Source: Siphonodentalium dalli (lineage: Eukaryota > Mollusca > Scaphopoda > Gadilida > Siphonodentaliidae). From it: a stretch of 64,000 nucleotides of DNA. Shown piece after piece: positions 1 to 14,100 of the stretch (its first letter is position 1; each line of letters begins with the position of its first letter). Made by a program: the position numbers and the translations under genes. Under the pieces are notes generated by a model. It saw only the letters and a list, made by a program, of their open reading frames with translations. It was not told the origin of the DNA and searched no databases. The stretch covers positions 261,495,863-261,559,862 of the forward strand of contig CP136064.1 in NCBI GenBank assembly GCA_032622095.1, given 5' to 3'.

Positions 1-990
1 TGGTCACAAGCACATGGGCCCAAAATTGCAAAGTTTGTGGGCCTGCAATTCTTTCAGTTTTCGATGGATTTTCGAAATTCTTTCAGTTTCTAGATCGGCT
101 GATGTTGCAGATGTTATATTCCAAGTTTCATCTGATTCCGAGAATAATTAAAATTTGGCACCACGGACCACCCCTCCCCAGACCAACAATAATGAACCGA
201 TACTGGCAAAATTTGGCCCACCGCGTGCCCTCTTCCGTCCGCACACGTTGGCGTATCAGTTGACATCCAACTTCGACATCTTCGGAGGAGATGTGGTCAC
301 AAGCACATGGGCCCAAATTGCAAACTTTGAGGGCCCGTAACTCTTGCATTTCTTCTCGGATTTCAAAAATCCTTTTCAGTATGGGTTTGTTTTCGTTCAG
401 GGAATCAACATACTTAAATAGAGGAATGTCAATCAAAACCTTTTTTTTCGAAAATTTTGCCCCCACCCCAGCGTCAAAATATATGTACGACCCTGTTCAA
501 TTTTCTTTTTCAGACTAAACTGACAACGGTCAAGACGACTATGAAATCCAAATCCATTTATCTCTAATGATACGAGAGTACAGCATAGTAAATCAAATAG
601 AGGTTTGCCTATTTATGGGCGGTAACTCCTCAGGAAAAGCGCGGACACAAGTTTTGATGCCCGTGGGCAGTAGGGCATATCGAGGTGTGCATACGGTCCA
701 ATTTTCGATGCTCTGCTCCTTATAATTTCCGAGATAATAAAATGAAATGTTTTCAGATAAAGGGAGATAACTCCTCGGGAAAAATGCGGACACTATGCTT
801 TATGCGACCTGGGCATACAACTCTTTGACCCCAACATACGTACCAAGTTTTAGTGTGCTACTCCTTATACTTTTCGAGTAATAAGGGTTGCAAAAGTGTC
901 AAGTATAATAATAATAATAATGAAAAATAATCGAAAAAGGGCCATAACTCCGTCAAGAAACATTGGACCGACATGCGGATACCTTTATTT
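1..990. repeat. Dispersed repeat modules (mollusc-type)
   Basis: The start of the window is nearly repeated from about position 294, where GGTCACAAGCACATGGGCCC recurs. Further right, modules containing 'ATAACTCC...GGAAAA...GCGGACA' recur near 627, 767 and 942 with about 140-175 bp spacing. Open frames here are short, overlap on both strands and have no recognisable domain. I treat the segment as a degenerate tandem or dispersed repeat. Such 'ATAACTCC' modules are common in mollusc genomes; that link is from general knowledge. Confidence 0.6.
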
Positions 991-1670
991 TTAGTAGACC
1001 TCAGATGCCTACATATTCGCTACAGGTTTTGTGTTTCTACTGCAATTACTTTCTGAATATTTCCAAATAAACGGAAAACGGCGCCAGTACAAAAACAATA
1101 TACTTCCTTGGTTACACCATGGAAGTATAATTAAGTAAAACAAAATTTAAATTACAAAATTTAAACAAATTTTAAAGATTCAATCTAAAAATCTAAAAAG
1201 AAAATAAAAAAAAAATTATTTAAAAATTTTAATTAAACAAAATATTTTGTTTTTGTTCAACAGCGGATCAAAGTTCAATCTAAAAAAAACAAATTGAATC
1301 TAAATAAATTTTTTTAAATCAAACTGGTTAAAAGATCAAATTTGAACGAATCATATACATGAGTCTGTTTCAGCTAGTTAACATAAGGGCAAGTGCTGAT
1401 GTGTTCACTTCGGTTGTCGATCTCGGGTAACAGACAATATTTATGTGGATAAAGTATTTTTACCAGTGGGCGGGACTACCGCTGTGGGTGTGGCCTCTGT
1501 GGAAAGCTCCATTGTGTGGGCTGCTTGACGTGACATTAAATTTCAAGGAAACCCGCGAAAAAAAAATCACATTTATTGTTTCAATTTTTAAAGTTATTTC
1601 CTTCATAAAATGAGTCTTATGATAAAGAACCCTCTCAATACTTTAAAATATAAAATTAAACTTCAAAATA
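991..1670. other. AT-rich non-coding stretch, no gene seen
   Basis: From about 1130 to 1340 the sequence is almost entirely A, T and short homopolymers. The rest shows no long frame, no tandem order and no hairpin I can support. It lies upstream of the PRKRIP1 start. Confidence 0.6.
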
Positions 1671-1671
1671 A

Positions 1672-1790
1672 CAAAAACCTTCGGAATAGCGAACCTTCGG
1701 AATAGAGAACCTTCGGAATAGCGAACCTTCGGTATAATGAACCTTGGGAATAGTGAACCTTCGGAATAGCGAACCTTCGGAGTACAGACA
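1672..1790. repeat. 16-bp tandem repeat, seven copies
   Basis: The unit GAACCTTCGGAATAGC is repeated about seven times with a few substitutions and indels. It ends roughly 250 bp upstream of the PRKRIP1 start codon, so it could lie in or next to the promoter. Frames through it are artefacts of the repetition. Confidence 0.85.
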
Positions 1791-1815
1791 TGTCGCCGTC
1801 CATACGTAGGCCTAC

Positions 1816-1930
1816 TGACGTGATCATATATCCCAAGTTGGCCGAAAATACAGGCACTCCCATGAAACATACATTTATCATTTTATAGATGGACGTACGT
1901 GTTTTGGGTTGTCCATACGTACTGACGTAA
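1816..1930. promoter_or_regulatory. Pair of CRE/ATF-like sites upstream of PRKRIP1
   Basis: TGACGTGA at 1816-1823 and TGACGTAA at 1923-1930 match the CREB/ATF consensus (TGACGTMA). They sit in two partly duplicated blocks that both start GTCCATACGTA. The second site is about 110 bp upstream of the ATG at 2039. No TATA box is obvious. Promoter function is inferred only from position and motif. Confidence 0.35.
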
Positions 1931-2038
1931 TCATATTAAATATTAATTTTAGACTCCCATAAAAACAAATATCGCGGAGCCGATGAGCCCCATTGAAATA
2001 ATTCAGACTTGGGTAACGTTATTTAGAATTAGCCCAAA

Positions 2039-2128
2039 ATGGAGTCCAACGAAGAAAAAAAAGTTTTTGTTCCCAAAACACCATCGGAAATACAGCGTTT
2101 AAAGCTGGAAAAGTTGATGAAAAACCCT
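2039..2128 (+). CDS. PRKRIP1: PRKRIP1 exon 1 (coding part)
   Basis: It starts at ATG 2039 and encodes residues 1-30, ending in LKLEKLMKNP. The donor GTAAGT follows directly (phase 0). The 5' UTR boundary is not visible. Confidence 0.93.
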
Positions 2129-5100
2129 GTAAGTCGCCCTTCCGTTATTTCTAGTGTAATATGGAGCTTTTACTTTCCTAATTGAAACGTTTTCTGGTTC
2201 ATATTTTGCACGTCAATACTCCCAACTTTCCTATATTCGTTGTAAACATTGATCGGCGATTATCGCAATACCGTTGAATACGAGAGGGGAACCTGTATGC
2301 GTAACTACCACAAGTATAACACACTATGGGAACAACTTATCACCAATTTCATGGATAAGATAATTTAAACATATCATCTTCGACTTGTTTTATTTTATTT
2401 TTTTGAAAAGGAATAATAAATGGGGGTGATAAATATCTGTATCTGTATTGTTACGTCCAAGATCCCAATAGTGGTAATGTAGGACGGTGACTGGGCAGAT
2501 GTTAGTTGCCCAGTTTTTGTGTCTCTTCCTCTTTTGCTGGCACTAAAGCAGCAAGGAAGGTCTCCAGGTCTGGCAAATGTGAGAATACAGCTACAATAGC
2601 TGTATTCAGCTAACCTAGCTGTATTCAGCTATATATTATACTCTCAAAGCGGCTGTTTTTCGATAATAAACTAGAAGCGCTAATTTGCGCATAAAAATTA
2701 GACTACCCTATTCTCCGGTCACCCTCAACCAAATCAAAATCGTCGCGTGTGTTCTGACAAAGTGTTGCCTTTTGTCGGCACGACGATGGTGATTATGTGT
2801 GAAAACTTACTACGGCGGCCGATGTCAGTCATAACGGTTAATAACTCTCTTATGCAATGCGGAATACCTTGAAAAATACATTAAATACAATATTTATCAC
2901 CGAAGATGGAACATCTTAATCATTCCCGGAAGTATCAATATGATGCTGCTAAAACTCAGTTTGGTTGGTGCGTTAAAACAGGTAAAAAGGGGAACATCTC
3001 TAGCCAGAGTTTAACCGAGCGAGTTCCACTCACTGCTTGAGCTGATTCTCTCCAAAAATACGGAAACGCATACATGTATGTCGAATCGCGAAAATACAAA
3101 TACCAATGTTATGTTTAGTAAGTTTTCACACATTATATATTTTCCCGCCAAAACAGATTGAATAGTTCTGACTCGCTAACGACCAGGACTTCATGTTTGA
3201 AATACTTCAGAAATTATATAAGTCGCATTTTAATTTCAGTTGTCCCTATGTTGTGCCATACATTTGCAATATGCCGCACAATATCTGTATACAGTATACC
3301 GTTATGAATAGTTACCAGTATCGCTCACAAACCGTTAGTGGTATGTAATTCTAAATGCTCGATATAGGTACACCATTCTAACGCCCCCTACCGGTTTAGC
3401 ATCGGGAAGAAGTAAACGAGTGTTTGGGATGAATTTGATCTTTATTTTATAAGTTAGTTAATGAATGCATTTGCAGAAAATAGTCCCCAGAATATTTACT
3501 GACATCGACCACCGTAGTAAGTTTTCACACAAAATCAGAATTGCCGTGTCGACAAAAGGCAACACTTTGTCAGAACACAAGCGACGATTTTGATTTGGTT
3601 GAGGGTGACCGGAGAATATGGTAGCCCAATTTTGATGCGCAAATTAGCGCTTCTAGTTTATCATCGAAAAACAGCCGGTTTGAGAGTATAATTTATAGCT
3701 GAATACAGCTAGGTTAGCTGAATACAGCTATTGTAGCTGTATTCTCACATTTGCCAGACCTGGTCTCTGGTGATTCGGAATACACAATATTTTCCTCCAG
3801 GTGGTTCCAGTCGATTGTGGTGCGAACAAAGAAGGAGTTCTCGTATTGTGCACAGTGTGATCGTGGCACTTGGAAGCACTTCGTGTTTTTGGTTTCGTAC
3901 TACGTGACCAGGTTTGTTACTTGGTGGTCACTGAATGTTTTTGATGTTATTTTCCTGGATTCTCTCTTTTTTGTGAGGAAGTTGTCGGATGGCATAGCAG
4001 GTACCAGGTTCATTACCACCTTATAAAAGTATGACAGCCGCTGGATTTTCCTCCTCTCGTATAGTGGTGGTAGCTTTAGTTCCTTGAGTATGGTTGTCAT
4101 TGATCCAGGACGGTAGCTTCGATAGTCATTTTTAATGAATCTCCCTGCCTTCCTCTGTATTTTTTCTAGGAGGTCGATTTCTTTTTGTTGGTATGGATCC
4201 CAGATGGTTGCGCCGTAGTCCATGATGGACCGGACTAGGGATAGGTACGCTATCTGTTTTAGTTTTCCTGGCATGAACTTTAGGTTGCGGCGTAGAAAGC
4301 CGGGAGCCCAGTGTTGAGTTTGCTTTCTTTGATGTGTTGTTAATATGAGTTGTCCATTTTAAGTCGTTTGAGATTTCTAGTCCGAGGTATCTGTTGTGTG
4401 CCACTTGTTTTAGGGTTTGTCCATCTAGTTCATACATCTTGTCATGTTTCTTTTGCATACTCATCACATAGCACTTCTTTGCATTGAAGGACATTCCCCA
4501 GTGTTCGGCCCATCCTTCAAGACTCTGCAGATCTTGTTGCAGTTGGTGTTGGTCATTGATGCTGTTTATTTGCCGGTAGAGTAGGCAGTCATCGGCAAAA
4601 AGTCGGACTGTAGATTTGACACTGTCTGGAAGGTCGTTTATGTGACATAGGAATAACAGAGGACCTAGAACAGTTCCCTGTGGTACACCGGAGTCCACGT
4701 CAACTTCTTCTGATGTTTGTCCCTCCAGTACTACTCTCATTTTCCTTTCTGTTAGGAAGCTCTCTAGCCATGTGTGGAGTTGGCCACGGATCCCATACTG
4801 GTGTAGTTTGTAAAGGAGCTTCTTGTGAGGTACCGTGTCGAATGCTTTGGAGAAGTCTAGGATGATCATGTCGACTTGTTTTTTCTTATTATATGATTTT
4901 ATCAGGTCATCTTATTGTTGTAAGAAGCTGTGATTCACATGAGTAGCCTGATCTGAAGCCATGGTTGAGTTTTGTGAGGACATTGTTCTTCTCGAGGTGT
5001 TTCAGCATGTGTTTGCAGATACAATGTTCCAGCAGCTTACAAGCAACAGAGATGAGTGAAACTGGCCGGTAGTTTCCTGCGGTGTGTTTGTCGCCTTTCT

Positions 5101-8100
5101 TAAGATGCTTGAGATGTTTGCTTTCTTCCAGTCATCTGGTAGCTGTCCGGTGTCTATTGAGTATTGGAATATGCTTGCCAGGCCTGGACCGAGTTCTTCT
5201 GCACACTCCTTAAGTATCCGGTTTGGTATGTTGTCTGGGCCAGCTGCTTTGGATGGATTTAGCTCTTTGAGTAGTTTGGTGACCCCCTCTCTGGTGATAG
5301 TCAGTGGTTGTATGTCTGATGGTATGTGTATCCTGGTTTTGGTTGATGGTCTTGATTTATCCTTTGTGAAAACTGACTTGAATTGGTTTAGGAGGATTTC
5401 TGCTTTTCCTTTACTGTCGTCTGTCAAAGTTCCATTTGCTAATAGTGGTGCCACCCCGATGGAGTCCTGCTTTTTCGCCTTGATGTATTTCCAGAACGAC
5501 CTACCAAAAGCTGTAACCTCCTAGGTAAATTATAAATAGATACATGTATATTATAATTTATATGACTGGAAAATTTCTACCAAAAGCTGTAACCTCCTAG
5601 GTAAAATTATTTGCTGACAATTGCCTCCTCTATAGACAGATCAGGGACCAGTCTGACCACCATGCACTACAGAAAGACCCCACCTCGCTAGAAACAAATT
5701 GGCCGACCAATGGTGGATGCGTTTCAATGAAAAAAATGCAACATCATGTCTACAAAGATTAAATCGACCCACATGTACCAACTAGACAACCACATCCTCC
5801 AGTCAGTAGATGAAACACCATATCTAGGACTTAGTTTTACCAACAACCTAATCTGGTCATCCCATATCCAAAAAATTGTCAAAAGAGCCAACAGCACCCA
5901 GGGTTTCCGCTAGGGGTTGGGGGGAATGTGGCCGTATTTTGGGAAGCACATGTACCTGGTGTCTTGTCGGGAGAAAATTTTGATGTTTGTCACTGAAAAG
6001 GAGCCATTTCTTTGCACTTGAGACAACACGCAGGAACATTGAAGCTTCTTATAGAAACCAAATTAAAACAGACGGTCTTTCTTTGATTTCAAGTTAATGA
6101 ACTAAAAGCATGTACCAGTAAGCAACACAACATATAGTGGATACAACGACTTTTATGACAGTAGCAATAATAAAAGCCGACATCAAAGGAACAAAAGACA
6201 CATTGTCACACTCAGTGTCAATTGTACCAGGGTTTCCGCTAGGGGGTAGGGGAATGGGGCCGGTAGCCGTCAAGGCGAAAAATCCAGGTAAAAGTAGCCT
6301 GTTTCAGCACTGGTTGAACTACTTTCATTATATCGGCCAATAGAATCGTGTGAGAGTATAAATGGCAGATTGTTTAACTTTTGTTCCAAGTGCCAAGCTA
6401 TCAAGCCTTACTAATATACATGTACCTGTAACTTTAAAACTAGTAAATTTATTAGATATAAATTAATTTACGAAGTACAGAACACCAGTAATTTAGATCC
6501 CGAGTTAAACGTGCTCGTTAATGTTAAAAGACTCACTGTGGAAGACCCAGCAGATATTTCGGATGCATAACGTAATCGGAATATATTTTGGCAGCTGTGC
6601 AGTGTAAATATAGAAGGCTGATTACATATCTGGCCGATGAGTATTCTTTGTGGGCAGTGGTAAGATGCCTTGATGCCCGGTGCGGCTACTCCCACATTTC
6701 TCTCTCGCTCTATTACATAGTGAACAGTATATTTTGCGGTATAAAACATGACAGGTACGATTAAAATACTGCTCTTTTGCATAACATAACCGGGTACTAA
6801 CCACAACGTAACTAACCAGCCTCAAAGGCATAGCTTCTAGCGATGTCAGTTCCGATCACTTCCTGTTTCAATTTTCTGTATAACAACGCGTTTAGAGTGT
6901 GTACACTCACAAGATATAAAATAAATTCACCTTTTAAAATTCCTTAGTACTATTGATACTATTCCAACAAAATTCAGAAGTTTTAAACATCTTTATACCT
7001 TTATAGACATGCAGTATGTCCTGGGGTATGGCAGGAGGGGAAAACCTGGCAAGGGGAACGGGGCCGTCAAGGGGACCCCCTGCCGGTATAGTGGAAACCC
7101 TGATTGTACAATAGCAGTAACCAGTGTGATGTCATGAGCAGAGCTCATGTCACGTGCTATGCATGTTCTGCATGTCTTCCTTGTTTTTTGTTGAAATTGT
7201 TCACCATACCAATCAAAACAAATTATTGTAAAATCAAAAGCCATTCCTCAGATAGAGATGACATCATGCTGGATTCGTATATAAATGGATAATTTTGATT
7301 TATTGGATCAGATTGGATAGGGAATAAATACACTGATAGTAACTATTAATATTTTTAATTGATAATTTTTTTGATACAGACCTTGTTTTGAGGTAAAATG
7401 TCTGCACTGTTTGTCGCAGCGACTGCCAAACCTCAGCTGTGTTCATGTTTGTAGCTCAGAACTCAGCCCCCGATTGACTTAACGTTGTATAATCCACATT
7501 TTGAGTGGAAATAGTCGGTCAGAAAGTTGGGACTTATAGACAGAAATCTACGGTAAATTAAAATACGAGAGGCTGATTACTACTAAACATTTGCTGACAA
7601 AGTGTTACCCAGGATGGTGTAGACTGTGAGTAGAAAACTATGGTCCACGCTACTGATCATGTATTATTCAGGCACAAAGTGCAGGATTCCTTGCAATCTG
7701 TTAATCATCAGTGTCGGTGATCGCTCGTCGTGTGTAAAAAGGGGGTTGAGCTAGGTCTTTGGCTATTTTGTGACCAATATTACCGGTAAGTCAAGGTTGG
7801 GGGAAGGGAATGAGGCTGCTGGACGGCCGGCCTGCCATAGTAGCGGAAAACCTGGCACCTTAGGATTCCTGAAACGAAACATCAGCAAAGCCGATATGAA
7901 GCACAAGAAACTGGCTTATTAGTCCATGGTAAGATCTATACTCTAATACGGGGCAGAAATATGGGATCCATACTTGCAGGACATCAACAACATCGAAAGG
8001 GTACAGAAAAAAGCTGCAAGATTCATTAACAACAATTACAAAGACAGAGGTAACAGTGCAGTCACAGCCATGATGGAGATAGAAGGGTTACACCAATGAA

Positions 8101-11100
8101 AATAATAAGAGAAGTGAAAAGGATGACACTGTTTAGGAAGATAGTAGAGGGGTCGGTTCCTGCTATCCATACACATGACTTGTTAACACCAAGGAGGAAG
8201 GACAAACAAAAAATTACTGCTAAAAAATTCCCAGGATTTGAGACAACAAACATTATTGAGTCACATGAGTGTAGGCCTACCAACTCACTTTCTTATGAAA
8301 CAACAAGGACAAATACAGCTCAATACAAGAAATTTCTCATTCTTTGCTAAAACAGTCATCGATTGGAACCACATGGAGGACACGGACAGCGCATGTGATA
8401 TAACATCCACAATAACTTTTAACAGCTTAAGTCATCCAACGGTGCACCTACAGCCAAAGCTTCTACACTGAACAACATACAGATACAGATATATAATAAC
8501 AAAAATAGATTCAAATTAGCCATTTTCCTGTAAAACATATGACATGCAAGCGAGGTACAAAAAAATTATGATATCTGAGTACGAACATTGGAGTGTTATC
8601 CTATCATATTGCGATTATTGCGATTATTGCCAACCGTAAACATTGACTTGACAATGCTGGCCATAGGTGCACTGGGATCGAGTAGATCCACCACTCAGTT
8701 TGTCCATCTGTATCTGTAGATTTTTCAGTGCAGAAACCAATTCTGGTTATAGGAGCACTGGTCCATGATTTTTTTGCTGAATCCGTGACTTCTTCGCCAC
8801 AGTACCAAGGCAAAAAAAAATAATACCTGTGTTTAGGGTTATTCAACTTACTGGGACTAAAATAATTAGGGTAGGTAGGTAGGGAATTTTTTTTTTTTAG
8901 CTTTATTTATTCTGAATTCCATTGGATCATTGACAATTCAATCTAGAAAGCTTCAAAATTCAGATTAATTTGAAAGGTTCAATACCAATATTTATTGTTA
9001 TGTTGAATTAGTCAGAGCAATGGAGCACTAGACTAATAAAACTTCTAAACTTTTTTTATAGAAGAGGTTTTAAAATGGGTACAAGACCTTTCAATGCCTT
9101 CCCACTGATTTTTTTTTTTTTTATCTGTCTACAGTCCACAGGGGAAGCTACCATACATGTATATTTCACCTCACCCAGAAATGGCGTCTTCTGATTGGTC
9201 GAGAGCTGTGTCCTATATGGTGTAGTGTTGTTCTATATTTAGCACACTAAGTGCTATATTATATAGTATCGTACTAAATTTAGCCCACAACTATACCAAA
9301 CTCATATGCAAAAATCAACGAACAGAGGCAACAATCCTGAGAACAGATATATATACACAAATGTGTCCACCAATTTACTAAGGCGTCGATTTTCGTGCTT
9401 TCATAAGAAAACCGAGTGCTCTTTTCAGTTTATTGAACTTGCTTTCAACACATTCTTGCGATGATTATTGTTCCCTTAAACTGTTTATCATTTATCGCTA
9501 TAAAGTTGATAATCATTTGTTCTCAGAGTTGTACTTGATTTCTATTGACGTCTTATGAAGGGAATTTAACAGTCCAGCAGTTGGTGTTGGTAGGAAACGG
9601 TTATATACATGAAGTATGCATTCTACAAGTTCGAATTGTTTCTGTGAAATATAATAAATAGAGCATGTCTTGTCGTACTCAGTGGGTTGGGTATAGTTCA
9701 CTCCGCTTCGCGCCACCTCACTGGGCACTATACCCACGTAGTCAACTCTAAGCCATGCTCTATTTATTAAATATGGCCTGTGGGAAAGGACCCCTTAAAG
9801 GCACCCACTGGTTTCTTTGATTTAGAAATGAAATATTCCAGAATTTCCATTTTTTTCTTGAAATATTGTTAAATTTCTATTTGCAGGACAAACTAGCATA
9901 CATTCCTGATAAACAGAACGCATGGGCACCCAGGGCTCCACCAGAGTTTATAAGAAATATTTGGGGTAAGTATAAATGTATAACAATAATAAATCAATTC
10001 AATGAATTGTCAGCTGTTAACAAACTAAATTAGAGCCAGGATTTAAAGTCCATTCATCATAGTTCATGGTGGTTTTATACAAGCCTGAGTTTAGTGTGTG
10101 TTATTTGCAGAATGAGGTCCCCAGAGGGTGAATTTATTGACTCTATCCCGAATAGTGGGCTAGCATCACAAATTCACCCTCTGGGGACCTCATTATGCTC
10201 AGGCCTCATCTGCTATGGGAGACATAAACTCAGATTGAAGTTCCCAAATGGTGGATATTGTGATGTAAACACATTGGGAACCTCGATTATGCAATGTGTC
10301 GTCTGCCAATTTGGGGATATGGAGAAACTAAACTAAAAAAGAAATAGCATCTTTGTGAAGAATTTTCTATAGTAATTTGATAATAAAGAAACTTTCTAAT
10401 GAAGATGAGGCCTAAGCAGAATGAGGTCGCCAGAGGGTGAATTTAGTGATGCTAACAGACAGATAGTTAGTCACAGACACGCTATATAAATCAGGCTTGT
10501 TTTTATACAATATTTTCTCATTATTTGAATTTGATCTATGAATCCAATTATTTCAACAATATAAGCTGTCCCCAATGTTTAACCCCCAATCATCAACATG
10601 TTGGTGAATACAGTGTATAAAGAAACAACCAACTCTTTCACAAAGCATTTTGTCTTTATTTGGAATAATCCAGTTGTAAGATGAAGTAGGGACATAGTCA
10701 CATACATGTAGGCACATTTTCAGTCAAACCATACACATCATGTTGTTTTATTGAACTTGTCATTCCCTTTCCCACAAATCAGATTAAATTTTCAAACATG
10801 AGGCCAAAAAAAAAAAGATGCTATGTTTCCGTACATCGACCGACCCTAACAATAACCCGCCGACCCTAATCTTTTTATTGATATTTTTTTTTTTTTTATT
10901 GTTTTTACCAATAATGCACATAAATATTGATGGTCATTAGTGTTCAAAACACATGGTTTTTAACATATCCCTGTGAAAAGTGACCATGAAGTGACTGCTG
11001 TCTCAAATGCCCCCAGGTGTGTGATGGGTTGTTGACTGATGGGCATGCATTTTTCAATTTTAATTTCCTGAGAGTGGATCTCATGTCTGCTTGATGCCTT

Positions 11101-14100
11101 GTTTGGGTCTTATGGAACATAGGAACACTATCAACAGACATGGTGGGTGTTTATCTGTATATATACATGTACATGTATAGAGGTTATCACCACATGTTAG
11201 GTGTACATGTATAGCTACTGTTTCCAAAAACCAGGCATGCTAGGTTGGTTGTACTCATGACTACCTCCAGACAATGGGATGTAGTCATCACAATACAAGT
11301 ACGGTATAATGGCGGTATTATGTGTAAAATTCTTATAAAAAGTTAGCGACATGAATTTCGTACCAAGTTTATAGCCAAATTTATGAAAATATGGAATGTG
11401 AATAATAAAAAACATACTTTATAAGCATGAAGTAAGTTTGATCTTTTATCAATCTTAATGTATATTTCCACCGTGTTGATCAAGTAATACTTTCCCCTCA
11501 ACCCGAGTTGGCATTTTATGTCATTTCGGTCGAGGTAGTTCAATATTTCTGAAGCTGGATAGAAAATATCAAAATAAAATAAAAAAAATATATTTCCCTA
11601 CCTACCTACCCTAATTTTTTCGCTCCGTTATCGGAAACATACAATCTTTTTTTTTTGGCCTGACCAATGTCATTTAATTCTTTTAATAAATACTACGATT
11701 CTCACATATATATACTACACCAGGCAAGCACTCAATATTTTGAATTTTTTTTATGTCATCTTCAGAAAGCCTCGTCATCCTAGAAATCTGAATGGGAATA
11801 GAGACGTATATCATAAGATTATTGTCAACTTTTTAAAGAGACTGTTGACAACTGTTGAAACGATTAGTCAACTATCTAACGTTGATGCCAATTGCTCGCA
11901 CTGTCGACTATGTATTTTGCTGTCGACTAGTCGGAACATTGTATATGCTTCCCACACTAAGAGTTAAAAGGCTATAATGTAGCTACATGGCACGTTGATA
12001 CCGGTAAAACACTTGCTGCAGATGTGAGGGTGTTAAAAACCCAAAATGTAGCACATAAGTTGTGCACCAACCGCTTCGCGGGTCATACATTGTGCCTCAT
12101 CCATCACAGTGCCGTATTCCCTAATGGGCCGTAATGGCACACACACCCACTGCATTCATTTCTTAAATGAACATTCACTGCATTTTATCTTTGACCTACA
12201 TCTAAACCTATATGTTTTAATGTCCTTGAAGGTTCCAGTGCTGGCGCTGGGAGTGGTGACTTTCATGTGTATAGAGGTGTTCGAAGACGAGAATATGCAA
12301 GACAAAAGTTCAACAATGAAAAGAATGAGAAAGTTTGTATAAATTAACATTATTTTAAATATTTCGCTGTTCTTTAAAGATGTCCTACATGTACAGTAAT
12401 GCTCTCGCCGAGAGCTTTCCGATGAATGGCAACAAGCCATATTTCCGACTAAATCCTGAAAAGTTACCCATAATTCTGCTGTTGTTAAGGAGTCGATTAA
12501 TTAGAGCGTTACTGTATCTTTGCTATACCAGAAATTAATGAGAATTATGAGATTAAGCCTATGAGACCAAACCATGTAATAGTTAGACTAAATCTTCTTT
12601 GTCCGCAACAGCTTGGGATATCGGTTGGGTATAACTTGGGATGATGCTGTTTTTGGACCGAGTCCCACCCCGTTACTCTTCTATAATGGACATTCATTCA
12701 CATAAACCACTGACTGTGATTAATTATCTGTCATGTCCTTAATCAAAATGATATATCATTTACCATGATAGATAAAGTAATAGTGATTGTTCACATGCAT
12801 TTCTGATACGGGGGAAAATTGAAATTCGCTGGAAAACAGTGCTTTGTTTAAGTTAAAAATCTCGTTGCTTTGACATTTAATGGACCTCTGATATATGCAC
12901 TTTTGTTATCATCATTATTGGGAAAGGCTGTTCTCTATGTTCATATACAAAGCTTCCATTTGACATAATCTGAAGACATACAAGCTAGATAACTCCCGCC
13001 CATGATTCTGGGCGTACAGTCCGTCACAGAAGAGTAACGGGATGGTACTCGGTCCAAAAACAGTATCATCCCAACCGATATCCCAAGCTGTTGTGGAAAA
13101 CAGCATACCTTATAGTAGCAGTGCCACTTATAATTGTAATAGTGTGCAATGAGATTAAACCTATGATAACAAGCCTTGTAATAGTGTGTATTGAGATTAA
13201 AGTGATATGAAACCCTCTGGTAGGGTTGTAAAATATAAATGGAGAATAATCTTGCTCAAAGTATTTATTTTACAAAATTGACAACACACCGTCATTCTTA
13301 TATATTAATTAAATATATTATTAAATGCAGTAACCTCATTCTGGAAATGACACACGCACTATTTCAAGGCTTTACTCTATTGTTTACATACTACAAAAAC
13401 AATTTCTGATGCTCTAATTACTGTTTATCTAAAATTTTGATTCCTGGGAACAAGACAAAAAACAAGTAATTCTTTATTTCTAATTTTTCACTTCAGTATT
13501 GTACGTGATTGTTAACTGTCACATCAAAAGTTTGTTTACTTTTTAACCCAAACAATGCTGGGTAACCCCGCTAGTGATTTAATAGTGAAAAATATTTTAT
13601 TTGAGTCAAGAAACCAACTCTTCAATGCTCAGGGCTAATAGATTTCGATTTTTGAAATCTATGTATTTTATCCAACTCCAATATTTTCCACTGGCTTCTA
13701 GAAATATATGGACATACATGTGCAGATGCTGTCACAAGAGTTTGAAAGGTTGTGCAATGTTGTGGTGGCCTTGCATGGTAAATTATTTTCAGAATATAAG
13801 ACAATGAAAGGTGTCACCAGCAACAAAAATTAAGATATCCTTTATTAGTTGGCATGTGGATAATACACATACTTATTTTCGAATCGGTAATCATGTTTTA
13901 TTCATATAAATAGACATGATATATAACACCATGCTATTGCACATGGAAATAGATCTTTGTTTACAATTGTGATGACTCATGTTGGGCAATTCCAGTTTGA
14001 ACTAGGCATCACCATATATGGAATTTGTAATCCACACTCGCTCTCTGTCCAAACTACCACAACATTTTATTAGATAGCTTTTTCGGCAAATACAAATGTA

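Larger units (their letters stand above)
2433..5527 (-). mobile_element. LINE (non-LTR retrotransposon) copy A, 5'-truncated, decayed
   Basis: On the minus strand this encodes the reverse-transcriptase part of a non-LTR element, broken by frameshifts. Seen motifs are the finger region LNPSKAAGPDNIPNRIL (about 5200-5300), DFSKAFDTVPHKKLL (about 4815-4865), GVPQGTVLGPLLFL (about 4640-4690) and the catalytic FADD box (about 4590). Downstream are the thumb-like SLVRSIMDYGATIWDPY (about 4190-4250) and a C-terminal DWNHLEE motif near 3800. The 3' tail contains ACAGATACAGATA near 2440. There is no endonuclease domain, so the copy is truncated at its 5' end. It lies in PRKRIP1 intron 1, antisense to the gene, and is split by the element at 2565-3762. 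It resembles jockey/CR1-type elements. Confidence 0.9.
5603..8497 (+). mobile_element. LINE copy B, same family, opposite orientation
   Basis: On the plus strand, 5603-5898 encodes a decayed FAD(N)CLLYRQI active-site region and downstream residues. After a foreign insert (5899-7854) the same element resumes with FLKRNISKADMKHKK, then YGAEIWDPYLQDINNIE and KKAARFINNNYKDRG. It ends with DWNHMED and the tail ACATACAGATACAGATA near 8475. The tail and C-terminal motif match LINE A, so both are one family. Stops and frameshifts are frequent and the RT core upstream of FADD is missing. Confidence 0.85.

Noticed and set aside
128-466. 112-codon minus-strand frame at the window start
   Set aside because: It spans dispersed repeat modules and has overlapping frames on the other strand.
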